Shown piece after piece: positions 15,048-20,104 of a stretch of DNA of 41,285 bases (position 1 is the first letter of the stretch; each line of letters starts with the position of its first letter). Below the pieces are notes generated by a model. That model was given only the letters and a program-made list of their open reading frames with translations, made no database searches and was not told where the DNA came from. The stretch is from Rhodocyclaceae bacterium (GTDB lineage Bacteria > Pseudomonadota > Gammaproteobacteria > Burkholderiales > Rhodocyclaceae), in the NCBI GenBank assembly GCA_016791105.1, contig JAEUNM010000125.1, positions 1 through 41,285 on the forward strand. The letters are read 5' to 3'. A program made the position numbers and the translations under genes.

Positions 15048-15652
15048 TCGAGTACGGCCTTATGCCTGGCCGGTACCCGGCGATCGTGCGCGCATACGAC
15101 CAGGCGCGCAGGGCGTGCCGCGTCGAGATTCCTGGTCTGACGGATGGCGGCGACGTGATGCCGCTTGCGGAAATTGAATATCCGATCGGCGATAAGTCGC
15201 GAGCCGGTGCCTACACCACGGAACTTGAAATTCTGCCCGGTGATGCCGTGTGGGTGGCGTTCATCGGCGGCGATCCGCGCTACCCGATCATCACTGGATT
15301 CCGCAACCCGCAGGCCGGCAATTCTGTGGACTGGCGCCGCTGGCATCACGCCAACATGGAACTGTTGGCCAGCGCGCTGATGCGCCTAATCGCTGGCGGT
15401 GATGTGCTGATCCAATCGGGATCGAAAATCACGCTGCAGGCGCCGGAGGTCGTGCTTGACACCCCGAAAACCACGCTGACCGGGAATGAATCGGTGGCCG
15501 GCGGATTGTCGGTCGCCGGGGCTGGTGCCGCCACGGCGACGAACATAACCGGCAACGTGCGGGTGCAGGGCGGCATTCAGGTGCAGGGGGATATCAACGC
15601 AACCGGATCCGTAATTGACGGCGGCGGGAATACCAACCATCACTCGCACTAG
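15044..15652 (+). CDS. Baseplate central spike (gpV / gp45-like)
   Basis: 202 residues from ATG 15044, overlapping the hub stop. An N-terminal OB-fold-like part (residues 1-90; PGRYPAIVRAYDQARRACRV, then ILPGDAVWVAFIGGDPRYPI) is followed by a helix and a beta-helical repeat region (GGDVLIQSGSKITLQAPEVV, then short Thr/Gly/Asn-rich repeats). The last residues, NTNHHSH, carry the HxH-type apex that binds iron in P2 gpV and phi92 spikes. It pierces the outer membrane. This is the last gene of the rightward operon. Confidence 0.78.
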   Translation: MIEYGLMPGRYPAIVRAYDQARRACRVEIPGLTDGGDVMPLAEIEYPIGDKSRAGAYTTELEILPGDAVWVAFIGGDPRYPIITGFRNPQAGNSVDWRRWHHANMELLASALMRLIAGGDVLIQSGSKITLQAPEVVLDTPKTTLTGNESVAGGLSVAGAGAATATNITGNVRVQGGIQVQGDINATGSVIDGGGNTNHHSH

Positions 15653-15671
15653 GTTGGTAGGCGCCTAATTA

Positions 15672-15685
15672 CGAGTTAGGTTGCA
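15672..15685 (-). repeat. attC-like half-site A at the 3' end of the array
   Basis: On the minus strand TGCAACCTAACTCG contains the core ACCTAAC (15681-15675), whose TAA is the stop of the 61-residue gene. The same 14 bases occur in inverse at 16384-16397. The far half is unclear: next comes the palindrome TAGGCGCCTA, then CCAACC. It marks the boundary with the convergent spike gene. Confidence 0.45.
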
Positions 15686-15861
15686 TCTGGCTCCCTCGCC
15701 CTATCAACCGCCTTTGCAAGCCAGTGCGCACCCAGCCGGCGCAGCTTGTCCCGCCGCGCCGGAGTGAGCCGCACCGTTACAACGACGGTGCGCTCATCGT
15801 CCGGCAGGGGCTTGCGGCCCTGGCCCCTTCCGGGGCCGCCGTGGGTTGCCTTACTCGGCAT
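15676..15861 (-). CDS. Ribbon-helix-helix-like small protein, last cassette gene
   Basis: 61 residues from ATG 15861, preceded by AAAGGTG, overlapping the upstream gene by 11 nt. After a Gly/Arg-rich start (GGPGRGQGRKPLPDDE), the strand VVVTVRLTP and helices ARRDKLRRLGAHWLAKAVDR resemble a short CopG-type DNA-binding protein. Its stop is the TAA inside an attC-like core box. It is probably co-translated with the 142-residue gene from a promoter at 16328-16356, which would give that pair its own regulator. Confidence 0.65.
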   Translation of the reverse strand: MPSKATHGGPGRGQGRKPLPDDERTVVVTVRLTPARRDKLRRLGAHWLAKAVDRAREPDAT

Positions 15862-16279
15862 GGTCGTCACCTTTTTGCCACGGAGTCTTGTCATCCGGTT
15901 CCGGGTCGTCGCAATGCCCCTCAGATTGCAGCAGGTCAATCGCCCTCTGCGCTTGCGCTTGGCTCACCGGCGCGTCTGTCCGGTTGGTTTTTGGGCGAGG
16001 TCCGTCAACAACCTTGGGCCACGCCAGCACACCAGGTGTGAGTCCCATATCCGCCAGGTCCCGCTCGGTTAGATCGACCATCATTCCAACAAATTCGCCG
16101 TGGCACTCAGGGCCTGAATCGTAGTGGTTGCAGGCGACGCCGGCTGCGATGTCATCCGCAGTCGGTTTGCGGTTGATGGTGCTCACCGCATCTGCGCGAG
16201 CAACAACAACCCCCAGAGGGGTTGCTACAGCGTGCGACAGCCACCACGGGCGGCTTGTCAGATCGTAGGTCTTGGCCAT
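15851..16279 (-). CDS. Unknown cassette protein (142 aa)
   Basis: 142 residues from ATG 16279, with AAGGAGA at good spacing. It contains RPWWLSHAVATPLGVVVARA, a Cys/His pair region (ACNHYDSGPECHGEF), DLADMGLTPGVLAWPKV and an acidic, Pro-rich C-terminus. No family recognised. Transcribed from its own promoter and coupled to the small regulator-like gene downstream. It is the only cassette here with a promoter inside. Confidence 0.7.
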   Translation of the reverse strand: MAKTYDLTSRPWWLSHAVATPLGVVVARADAVSTINRKPTADDIAAGVACNHYDSGPECHGEFVGMMVDLTERDLADMGLTPGVLAWPKVVDGPRPKTNRTDAPVSQAQAQRAIDLLQSEGHCDDPEPDDKTPWQKGDDHAE

Positions 16280-16327
16280 GTCAATCTCCTTGTTTGTTTG
16301 CGGTGCACCGTGCCTCGCATGGTTATG

Positions 16328-16356
16328 ACTGTAATACGCTAATCAAGCCATGTCAA
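16328..16356 (-). promoter_or_regulatory. Sigma70-type promoter inside the cassette array
   Basis: Minus strand: consensus -35 TTGACA (16356-16351), 17-nt spacer, -10 TACAGT (16333-16328). It stands 49 nt upstream of ATG 16279 and just downstream of attC-like site B, so it belongs to the cassette itself. Confidence 0.65.
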
Positions 16357-16387
16357 GCATTATTTGTGTTACCGCAATCAACGTGCA

Positions 16388-16456
16388 ACCTAACTCGTCG
16401 CTCAAGCCGACCTGTCGCATAAAGCCGCGCCATGCGGCTTAGCTAGGTCGTTATGC
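16388..16456. repeat. attC-like site B (69 bp)
   Basis: Plus strand: core ACCTAAC (16388-16394), then arms GCTCAAGCCG and CGGCTTAGC that pair with one unpaired base, and core GTTATGC (16450-16456). In the coding (minus) direction the outer box GCATAAC supplies the TAA stop of the 84-residue gene and the distal box is GTTAGGT. Length, core spacing and bulged arms are those of integron attC sites; GTTATGC deviates by one base from GTTRRRY. Confidence 0.6.
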
Positions 16457-16705
16457 GGCTTCATGTTCGCGTTCCTCTGCCGTCCAGTTGTCCGCTTGGT
16501 CATCGTCTATCGGCTCAAGTGTGTTTGCCGCTGCCTCAAGGTCGTAGCACCCCTCGTCCATCTCGACAGACCAATCCATTCCGGGCATCGTCGATCTGGA
16601 CGTAATGACGCCAGTGCGCCCTATGAGCAGGTACAGGGCCGCGTTCTTGTATCTCCGCTGCCCTCCGATGTACCGCACGCGAACACCGATTTTCAGTTGT
16701 TTCAT
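16451..16705 (-). CDS. Unknown cassette protein (84 aa), SH3-like
   Basis: 84 residues from ATG 16705, with GGGGA upstream. It begins 13 nt after the attC-like core GTTAGAC, the usual distance for an integron cassette gene, and ends on the TAA of site B. The sequence (KIGVRVRYIGGQRRYKNAAL, then GRTGVITSR...WSVEMDEGCYDLEAA) looks like a small beta-barrel of the KOW/SH3 kind found in many phage and cassette proteins. The C-terminus is acidic. Function unknown. Confidence 0.7.
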   Translation of the reverse strand: MKQLKIGVRVRYIGGQRRYKNAALYLLIGRTGVITSRSTMPGMDWSVEMDEGCYDLEAAANTLEPIDDDQADNWTAEEREHEAA

Positions 16706-16718
16706 GGTTGTCCCCGCC

Positions 16719-16763
16719 GTCTAACTTTCGCTTCGAGAGGGACGCTCCGCCTTGCGCTTAGCC
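16719..16763. repeat. attC-like site C (45 bp, degenerate)
   Basis: One core box is perfect (GTCTAAC plus, i.e. GTTAGAC in the coding direction, 16719-16725). The other side reads GGCTAAG in the coding direction, one base from the GGCTAAC seen at other junctions. The arms pair poorly. It lies between the 65- and 84-residue genes. Confidence 0.4.
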
Positions 16764-16787
16764 CCTTCCTTGTGGCCGTCGATCTCT

Positions 16788-16985
16788 TTACGCGGCATTC
16801 ATGGACTCCCAGATGTCACCGGCCATTTTCTTGTAAGAGCCTTCGCCGAATACCGCGTCGAAAGCCTGGCCGGCGTCCATCCCTGCATCGACCAGAGTCT
16901 TGATTACCGCGCTGATTACGGCGTTCTTATCGGGAGTGCCAAGCAGGGCGGCTACTTTGTTCAGTTGTTCGGTGGTGACTTTAAT
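16788..16985 (-). CDS. Small cassette protein with apparent ATT start
   Basis: A clear coding frame on the minus strand ends at TAA 16788-16790. Its protein includes VTTEQLNKVAALLGTPDKNA and ends in EGSYKKMAGDIWESMNAA, a compact helical domain. No ATG, GTG, TTG or CTG is available between the upstream in-frame stop and the domain. An ATT codon at 16985 stands 6 nt after GGAG and would give 65 residues starting IKVTTEQ. ATT starts are rare but known (infC, pcnB). The alternatives are a gene that lost its start by cassette recombination, or a sequencing error. It lies between junctions C and D. Confidence 0.5.
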   Translation of the reverse strand: MKVTTEQLNKVAALLGTPDKNAVISAVIKTLVDAGMDAGQAFDAVFGEGSYKKMAGDIWESMNAA

Positions 16986-17025
16986 TTCGTTCTCCGTTGG
17001 TGGTGCGTTCTGTCTATGTGCCTAT

Positions 17026-17059
17026 ACCAAACTTCCCGTTCAACCCGGACCGCTGGCGC
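17026..17059. repeat. attC-like half-site D
   Basis: A core-like box ACCAAAC (17026-17032) is followed by an arm whose 21 bases (17039-17059) are identical to those of site E (17697-17717). The second half is not recognisable. It therefore forms a direct repeat with E around the methyltransferase-like cassette. Confidence 0.45.
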
Positions 17060-17654
17060 TCCCGCCAATGTGCCTGTCCATACCATTGGCGTCAAAAAAT
17101 TCACCTAGCGTTGTCGTGCCGCTGTGCTCAGCACGAACGCCGAACTCCGGCGTGTCATTTGGCCGCAGCAACTTGGTGTCCAATGACTTGCTTAGGTAAA
17201 TACCGTCGGAATTCTGCGCGCCGTGCGCTCTATTCCACAGCGCGCGGATCGCTGCCCACACATCGGGGCTATCCACGAGCCCCCAAGCGCTGTTGGCAGT
17301 GAAAAAGAATGACGCCCAATTATCCACAACCATTCGCCCCTTTGCGCCAGTATTCCCGCGTAACACACATGAGGAAGCTCGCTCCGTTGTGAAGGTCAGG
17401 CTACACGGCGGCCTGGTTGGACTGGCTTCAAGAATCCGCGCCTGGTCCCTGGCCGGCAGAAGAGTTTGTTGGCTGCGGTCTGTCACGGTCAGCGTTTCGC
17501 TTCGCCGGTCTCCGAAACAAACGCCGGTGTTCCGCTTGTCGAACCACATCATGCGGCTTCCGCAGCACACGTCCAGCACCTGCTTGGCCGGCGCGCTGAA
17601 CCAGCCGTCTGGTATGTGTCGCATTGCCTCTTTGTCCGCTGCTGTCATGGTCAT
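17040..17654 (-). CDS. Chimeric protein with methyltransferase-like N-terminus
   Basis: 204 residues from ATG 17654, with AAAGGAG 7 nt upstream (a second ATG lies two codons later). Residues 16-48 (IPDGWFSAPAKQVLDVCCGS, then RMMWFDKRN) carry the glycine-poor SAM-binding motif of a family of small phage/host methyltransferases whose members usually read DACCGSRMFWFDK. After TVTDRS (about residue 60) the expected SAM/catalytic region (a DPP-type motif) is missing. The rest is unlike the family, with FFFTANSAWGLVDSPDVWAA and, later, SLDTKLLRPNDTPEFG. The last residues are encoded by the arm of half-site D. This may be a fusion or a decayed gene. Activity as a methylase is doubtful. Confidence 0.55.
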   Translation of the reverse strand: MTMTAADKEAMRHIPDGWFSAPAKQVLDVCCGSRMMWFDKRNTGVCFGDRRSETLTVTDRSQQTLLPARDQARILEASPTRPPCSLTFTTERASSCVLRGNTGAKGRMVVDNWASFFFTANSAWGLVDSPDVWAAIRALWNRAHGAQNSDGIYLSKSLDTKLLRPNDTPEFGVRAEHSGTTTLGEFFDANGMDRHIGGSASGPG

Positions 17655-17684
17655 GGTCAGTCTCCTTTCTCCGCGGCGCCAGGC

Positions 17685-17740
17685 GCCTAACTCACATTCA
17701 ACCCGGACCGCTGGCGCGGCCGGTTAATTCGGTGTCATGC
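17685..17740. repeat. attC-like site E (56 bp)
   Basis: Plus strand: GCCTAAC core (17685-17691), left arm ATTCAACCCGGACCGC, 4-nt loop, right arm GCGGCCGGTTAAT, then GTCATGC (17734-17740). The arms pair throughout except for three bases of the left arm that have no partner (C, C, A), the extrahelical bases typical of attC. In the coding direction the cores are GCATGAC (its TGA ends the 89-residue gene) and a perfect GTTAGGC. The 31 nt after GTTAGGC contain the ribosome-binding site of the next gene. Confidence 0.7.
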
Positions 17741-18004
17741 GTCAAGGTTGTATTTCTCATCCAGCAAGCGCCGCGACTGCTCGCAGACCTTGCCGCTATC
17801 AAGCTGCACCGTGCATTGCGAAACCCTCGCCCGAAGGCCGCGCCACGCACCGCGCACAAATGGCAGCCAGTCGGTAGCAGCCTTACGCGATGGGTACGCA
17901 TTTCCTACGCGCATCCAGCCTTTTGCCGGGTGCATCACCATCGTGAAAAATACGGTTCGCTTTTCCATGCGAGCAGAGGGGGTGGATTTGGGTTGCTTGC
18001 TCAT
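17735..18004 (-). CDS. Unknown cassette protein (89 aa)
   Basis: 89 residues from ATG 18004, with AGAGGAAA upstream. A basic N-terminus (SKQPKSTPSARMEKRT) leads into strands VFFTMVMHPAKGWMRVGNAY, then a Trp/Arg-rich central part (PSRKAATDWLPFVRGAWRGL). The pattern suggests a small RNA- or protein-binding domain but no family is recognised. Its stop TGA is the altered core of site E. Confidence 0.65.
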   Translation of the reverse strand: MSKQPKSTPSARMEKRTVFFTMVMHPAKGWMRVGNAYPSRKAATDWLPFVRGAWRGLRARVSQCTVQLDSGKVCEQSRRLLDEKYNLDA

Positions 18005-18044
18005 GCAATTTCCTCTGGTGTCGCCGGAAAATCAATCAGTTACG

Positions 18045-18099
18045 CCATGTTGCCGAAATTGGTTTCGGGAACATGGTGTGTCCCTATCCTACGTTAGCC
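18045..18099. repeat. attC-like site L with a nearly perfect 32-nt hairpin
   Basis: CCATGTT-g-CCGAAA, loop TTGG, TTTCGG-g-AACATGG (18045-18076) is a 13-bp stem with one G/G mismatch. A core box GTTAGCC follows (18093-18099) and lies directly after the stop of the 95-residue gene in the coding direction (GGCTAAC). The opposite core is not clear. The stem alone could also end transcription of the upstream cassettes. Confidence 0.5.
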
Positions 18100-18100
18100 T

Positions 18101-18388
18101 TCATCGCAGCGGCACCGATAACAGTGATGCTCGCCTGCGCATCAACTCAGCCAGCAACGCATCCACCGTGCCGCCCGGAAGGGATGCCAGCAATGCGTCA
18201 GCCAGTGCCGCCGCTTGCCTTGAATGCAGTTGCCGCGCTTCGTTCAGCGATAGCGATCCGACCTCTCCGATTTGCTCATGCACTTCAATCGTCAGTGCAG
18301 GCGGATTTTCGCTCCCTACGCTACTGGCGCGCAGAAGGCTAACCCTCCTACATTCAACCGAACCTTGCGCAATAGGCGCTGTGCTCAT
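18101..18388 (-). CDS. Unknown cassette protein (95 aa)
   Basis: 95 residues from ATG 18388, whose first bases overlap the previous stop (ATGA), with GGAGA upstream. Both signals lie in the loop of site G. Residues 5-17 (PIAQGSVECRRVS) are encoded by the distal arm of the attC-like site and resemble the N-terminus of the next cassette upstream (LIAQGPLDRRVG). The rest is a helical, Glu/Leu-rich domain (EVHEQIGEVGSLSLNEARQL, then ALADALLASLPGG). Function unknown. Confidence 0.65.
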   Translation of the reverse strand: MSTAPIAQGSVECRRVSLLRASSVGSENPPALTIEVHEQIGEVGSLSLNEARQLHSRQAAALADALLASLPGGTVDALLAELMRRRASLLSVPLR

Positions 18389-18433
18389 GATTTATCTCCT
18401 CTCGGCGCAAGGCCGGTTAATTCCACGTTGGTC
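18337..18433. repeat. attC-like site G (97 bp) with start codon in its loop
   Basis: Plus strand: core GGCTAAC (18337-18343), arm ATTCAACCGAACCTTGCGC (18352-18370), 34-nt loop, arm GCGCAAGGCCGGTTAAT (18405-18421), core GTTGGTC (18427-18433). Arms pair over about 16 bp with 2-3 unpaired bases. The loop holds the stop of one gene (18385-18387), the ribosome-binding site, and the ATG of the next (18388). Confidence 0.65.
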
Positions 18434-18648
18434 GTCATGTCAGCCAGCATCTTTTCCACTTCGGCGTCAGCGATGGCTGCCTCTTTGCTTACGTTGTTGG
18501 CGTCACGCTCTCGGCCCGGTATCGAGCCGAGAGTCAGCGCACAGTCGTGCAGCGCACGGGCCTGGCTGCGCTTTTTGGCAAGCGCCCGCAGTGCCGCACG
18601 ACGGCCAACCCTACGGTCGAGCGGACCTTGCGCAATAAGCGTCGTCAT
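18385..18648 (-). CDS. Unknown cassette protein (87 aa)
   Basis: 87 residues from ATG 18648, with CAGGAGG upstream, overlapping the previous stop by 4 nt (ATGA) inside the loop of site H. Its N-terminus (TTLIAQGPLDRRVGRRAALR) is encoded by the distal arm of H and its C-terminus (NVELTGLAPRGDKS) by the proximal arm of G. The middle is a basic, then acidic, helical region (KEAAIADAEVEKMLADM). No family recognised. Confidence 0.65.
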   Translation of the reverse strand: MTTLIAQGPLDRRVGRRAALRALAKKRSQARALHDCALTLGSIPGRERDANNVSKEAAIADAEVEKMLADMTTNVELTGLAPRGDKS

Positions 18649-18696
18649 TTCTCATCCTCCTGTGAGGGCGCAAGGCCGCTCACCTTCACGTTAGAC
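18603..18696. repeat. attC-like site H (94 bp) with start codon in its loop
   Basis: Plus strand: core GGCCAAC (18603-18609), arm GAGCGGACCTTGCGC (18619-18633), 34-nt loop, arm GCGCAAGGCCGCTC (18668-18681), perfect core GTTAGAC (18690-18696). One A is unpaired. Loop length equals that of site G, and it again contains an ATGA stop/start overlap (18645-18648) and its ribosome-binding site. Confidence 0.7.
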
Positions 18697-18884
18697 GCCA
18701 AGAGACGTTCAATTGTCGAGCGAAGCCGGATCGACGGGCCGCTTTTTCCGCCTGCCGCAGCCTCTAAGTCGTCAAGGTGGCGCAGCGCCTCCGTCACGTC
18801 CTGTTGTCGCGGAGAAAATTGCGGCAGCGGCGCCAATCCCGTTGCCGTTGTTCCGTCCGGGAACTCTTTCGTTTCTACAGTCAT
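18645..18884 (-). CDS. Unknown cassette protein (79 aa)
   Basis: 79 residues from ATG 18884, preceded by GGAGAAAATAAA and 20 nt after the core GTTGGGC of site K; longer upstream frames run into that attC-like site and are rejected. Contains FPDGTTATGLAPLPQFSPRQ, then QDVTEALRHLDDLEAAAG and SIRLRSTIERLLASN. The C-terminus (NVKVSGLAPSQEDEK) is encoded by the arm of site H and parallels that of the 87-residue protein. Function unknown. Confidence 0.65.
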   Translation of the reverse strand: MTVETKEFPDGTTATGLAPLPQFSPRQQDVTEALRHLDDLEAAAGGKSGPSIRLRSTIERLLASNVKVSGLAPSQEDEK

Positions 18885-18904
18885 TTTATTTTCTCCGCTT
18901 CTGC

Positions 18905-18964
18905 GCCCAACTGGCGCATCAACTCTGACCCGCTGAAGCGGGCCGGTTATGCTGGTCGTTAGAT
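18905..18964. repeat. attC-like site K (60 bp), both cores consensus
   Basis: Plus strand: GCCCAAC (18905-18911), arm GCATCAACTCTGACCCGCT, short loop, arm AGCGGGCCGGTTATGC, GTTAGAT (18958-18964). Both core boxes fit RYYYAAC / GTTRRRY fully, total length is 60 bp and the arms pair with several unpaired bases. The TAA of the 110-residue gene is in the coding-direction core ATCTAAC. It is the clearest attC of the array. Confidence 0.75.
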
Positions 18965-19291
18965 GGCAAGCCCCGTCTGCTGTTGTTTTTGCTTCCTGGC
19001 TTCGAGCTTGTCCCACAGCAAGCGGTATCCTTTGCCATTTACCTCTTCGGCCATGCCAGCGTCGATCAGCGCGGCAATCGCCCCTTCTTCGGCGCTCATG
19101 AAGCCATGCGAAATGAACTCACCATCCTCGTCGCTCTGGCCATGTACATTCTTGTGGTAGAAGAACTGGTTCACCAAGTCCATCATGGCTTCAAGCAGGG
19201 CGGTGTTCCCACGGCGCAGTCTGGCAATCTGCTCGTCTGCGGGCATAACTGACGCTTCGAGCGGACCTGCCGCAATAGGCGCTTGTTCCAT
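18959..19291 (-). CDS. Unknown cassette protein (110 aa)
   Basis: 110 residues from ATG 19291, preceded by AAAGGATTGAAC, two bases after the preceding stop. The N-terminal PIAAGPLEASVMPA is encoded by the distal half of site I; its Val codon is the GTT of the core box GTTATGC. It continues as a helical region (IARLRRGNTALLEAMMDLVN, then QFFYHKNVHG) and a C-terminal part (GAIAALIDAGMAEEVNGKGY, then RLLWDKLEARK) with a winged-helix feel. Ends on the TAA of site K. Function unknown. Confidence 0.68.
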   Translation of the reverse strand: MEQAPIAAGPLEASVMPADEQIARLRRGNTALLEAMMDLVNQFFYHKNVHGQSDEDGEFISHGFMSAEEGAIAALIDAGMAEEVNGKGYRLLWDKLEARKQKQQQTGLAI

Positions 19292-19330
19292 GTTCAATCC
19301 TTTCCTGGCGCAAACGTGGCGTCCATTGGC
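19243..19330. repeat. attC-like site I (about 88 bp, one side degenerate)
   Basis: Plus strand: GCATAAC (19243-19249), arm CTTCGAGCGGACCTGCCGC, loop with the ribosome-binding site and start of the 110-residue gene (19291), then a diverged arm (TGGCGCAAACGTGGCGTCC) and ATTGGCA. Its left half resembles sites G and H (CCGCAATAGGCGCTTG against GCGCAATAGGCGCTG). Confidence 0.5.
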
Positions 19331-19563
19331 AGAAAGCGCCCCTGCTTGTCTGACGGGTCAAAAGTCTGCATATACGACCACTGCATCAATTCCATTACCG
19401 AGCTTTTTGAAGGTAAACAGCCGGTTTCAGTTATCCAATCTGCAACCAGTTCATCAAGCATTCCGTGCAGCTTTGCATGCCGCTCACGATGTTTCTCATA
19501 AGTTTTCTTGGGTTCGCCACCCGACTCGTCGGTCAAGCGGACGCCTTCAACTGTGTCACTCAT
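19294..19563 (-). CDS. Unknown cassette protein (89 aa)
   Basis: 89 residues from ATG 19563, preceded by CAGGAG, overlapping the upstream stop by 8 nt. The first residues (SDTVEGVRLTDESGGE) are encoded by the distal half of site J. The body is helical (YEKHRERHAKLHGMLDELVA, then DWITETGCLPSKSSVMELMQ) and charged. No family recognised. Confidence 0.68.
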   Translation of the reverse strand: MSDTVEGVRLTDESGGEPKKTYEKHRERHAKLHGMLDELVADWITETGCLPSKSSVMELMQWSYMQTFDPSDKQGRFLPMDATFAPGKD

Positions 19564-19604
19564 AATCAACTCCTGCGGCAGCGCCGCTTTCCTTGTTGTT
19601 AGGC
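19519..19604. repeat. attC-like site J (86 bp)
   Basis: Plus strand: ACCCGAC (19519-19525), arm GGTCAAGCGGACGCC, loop with the ATG of the 89-residue gene and the stop of the DUF4326 gene, arm GGCAGCGCCGCTTTCC, perfect core GTTAGGC (19598-19604). ACCCGAC differs by one base from RYYYAAC. The arm has one unpaired A, as in sites H and E. Confidence 0.6.
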
Positions 19605-19945
19605 ATGTATTTGTTCGCTAGATCAAGAAGAACCGCGGCGTGGCAGGCGTCCTCGTATGGGTTATCGAGCGCGCACCAACAGGCCAGATTCTTGCCCGCA
19701 AGCTCTTCGCGCGCCGCTTTTACGAGCACTTCGTTCATCGGTGCGAACGAGCGGTACAGCACAAAGGCGTGCCGCTTGTCTGCCACGATGGCGCCCTTGG
19801 TCGGGCCAAACGGCGCAGGCTTCCCCGGCACAAACGGGTTGCCCCATTTCGTGCTTCGGTCCACCTTCACCGTGTTGGGAGGCATGCGCCAGCCCTTCGC
19901 GCGAGACAGCCTCACGCGCTGCGGCGCCGAGCCACTTGTGTCCAT
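19556..19945 (-). CDS. DUF4326-family protein, first gene of the array
   Basis: 129 residues from ATG 19945. That start follows CAGGGG and lies 32-25 nt after the promoter -10 at 19977-19982, whereas ATG 19978 would sit on the -10. The core RVRLSRAKGWRMPPNTVKVD, then RSTKWGNPFVPG, a middle HAFVLYRSF, and AREELAGKNLACWCALDNPY, then EDACHAAVLLDLAN is the DUF4326 signature. The family is widespread in phages and of uncertain function. The conserved Trp-Gly-Asn-Pro and Cys-Trp-Cys/His motifs suggest an enzyme. Its C-terminus enters site J with the core GCCTAAC read as Pro-Asn. Confidence 0.78.
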   Translation of the reverse strand: MDTSGSAPQRVRLSRAKGWRMPPNTVKVDRSTKWGNPFVPGKPAPFGPTKGAIVADKRHAFVLYRSFAPMNEVLVKAAREELAGKNLACWCALDNPYEDACHAAVLLDLANKYMPNNKESGAAAGVDYE

Positions 19946-19976
19946 CAATACCCCTGTAGGTTTTTTTGGCCCGGCC

Positions 19977-20005
19977 ATTGTGCGAGCAATAGCTGCGCTA
20001 GTCAA
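19977..20005 (-). promoter_or_regulatory. Sigma70-type promoter of the cassette array
   Basis: Minus strand: TTGACT (20005-20000), 17-nt spacer, CACAAT (19982-19977). It points leftward into the DUF4326 gene with a leader of about 25 nt, and is placed like a cassette promoter (Pc) upstream of the first gene. Confidence 0.55.
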
Positions 20006-20104
20006 GAAATTTGTAGCACAGCAAAGCGTCTGGCGGAAAAGCGTCGTTTCCGCGCGCGCGGCGCGGCGCGACAATGCGTCGCCCACTTGCCACGGTAGAG
20101 CGCT

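Noticed and set aside
15672..19604. CRISPR array
   Set aside because: Repeats are dyads of differing sequence and length between genes, not short identical direct repeats with uniform spacers, and no cas genes are present.
15672..19604. Simple rho-independent terminators at every junction
   Set aside because: The dyads lack U-tracts, contain start codons in several loops, have conserved outer boxes seven bases long and end genes within the box; attC-like sites explain this better, though site L alone could also terminate.
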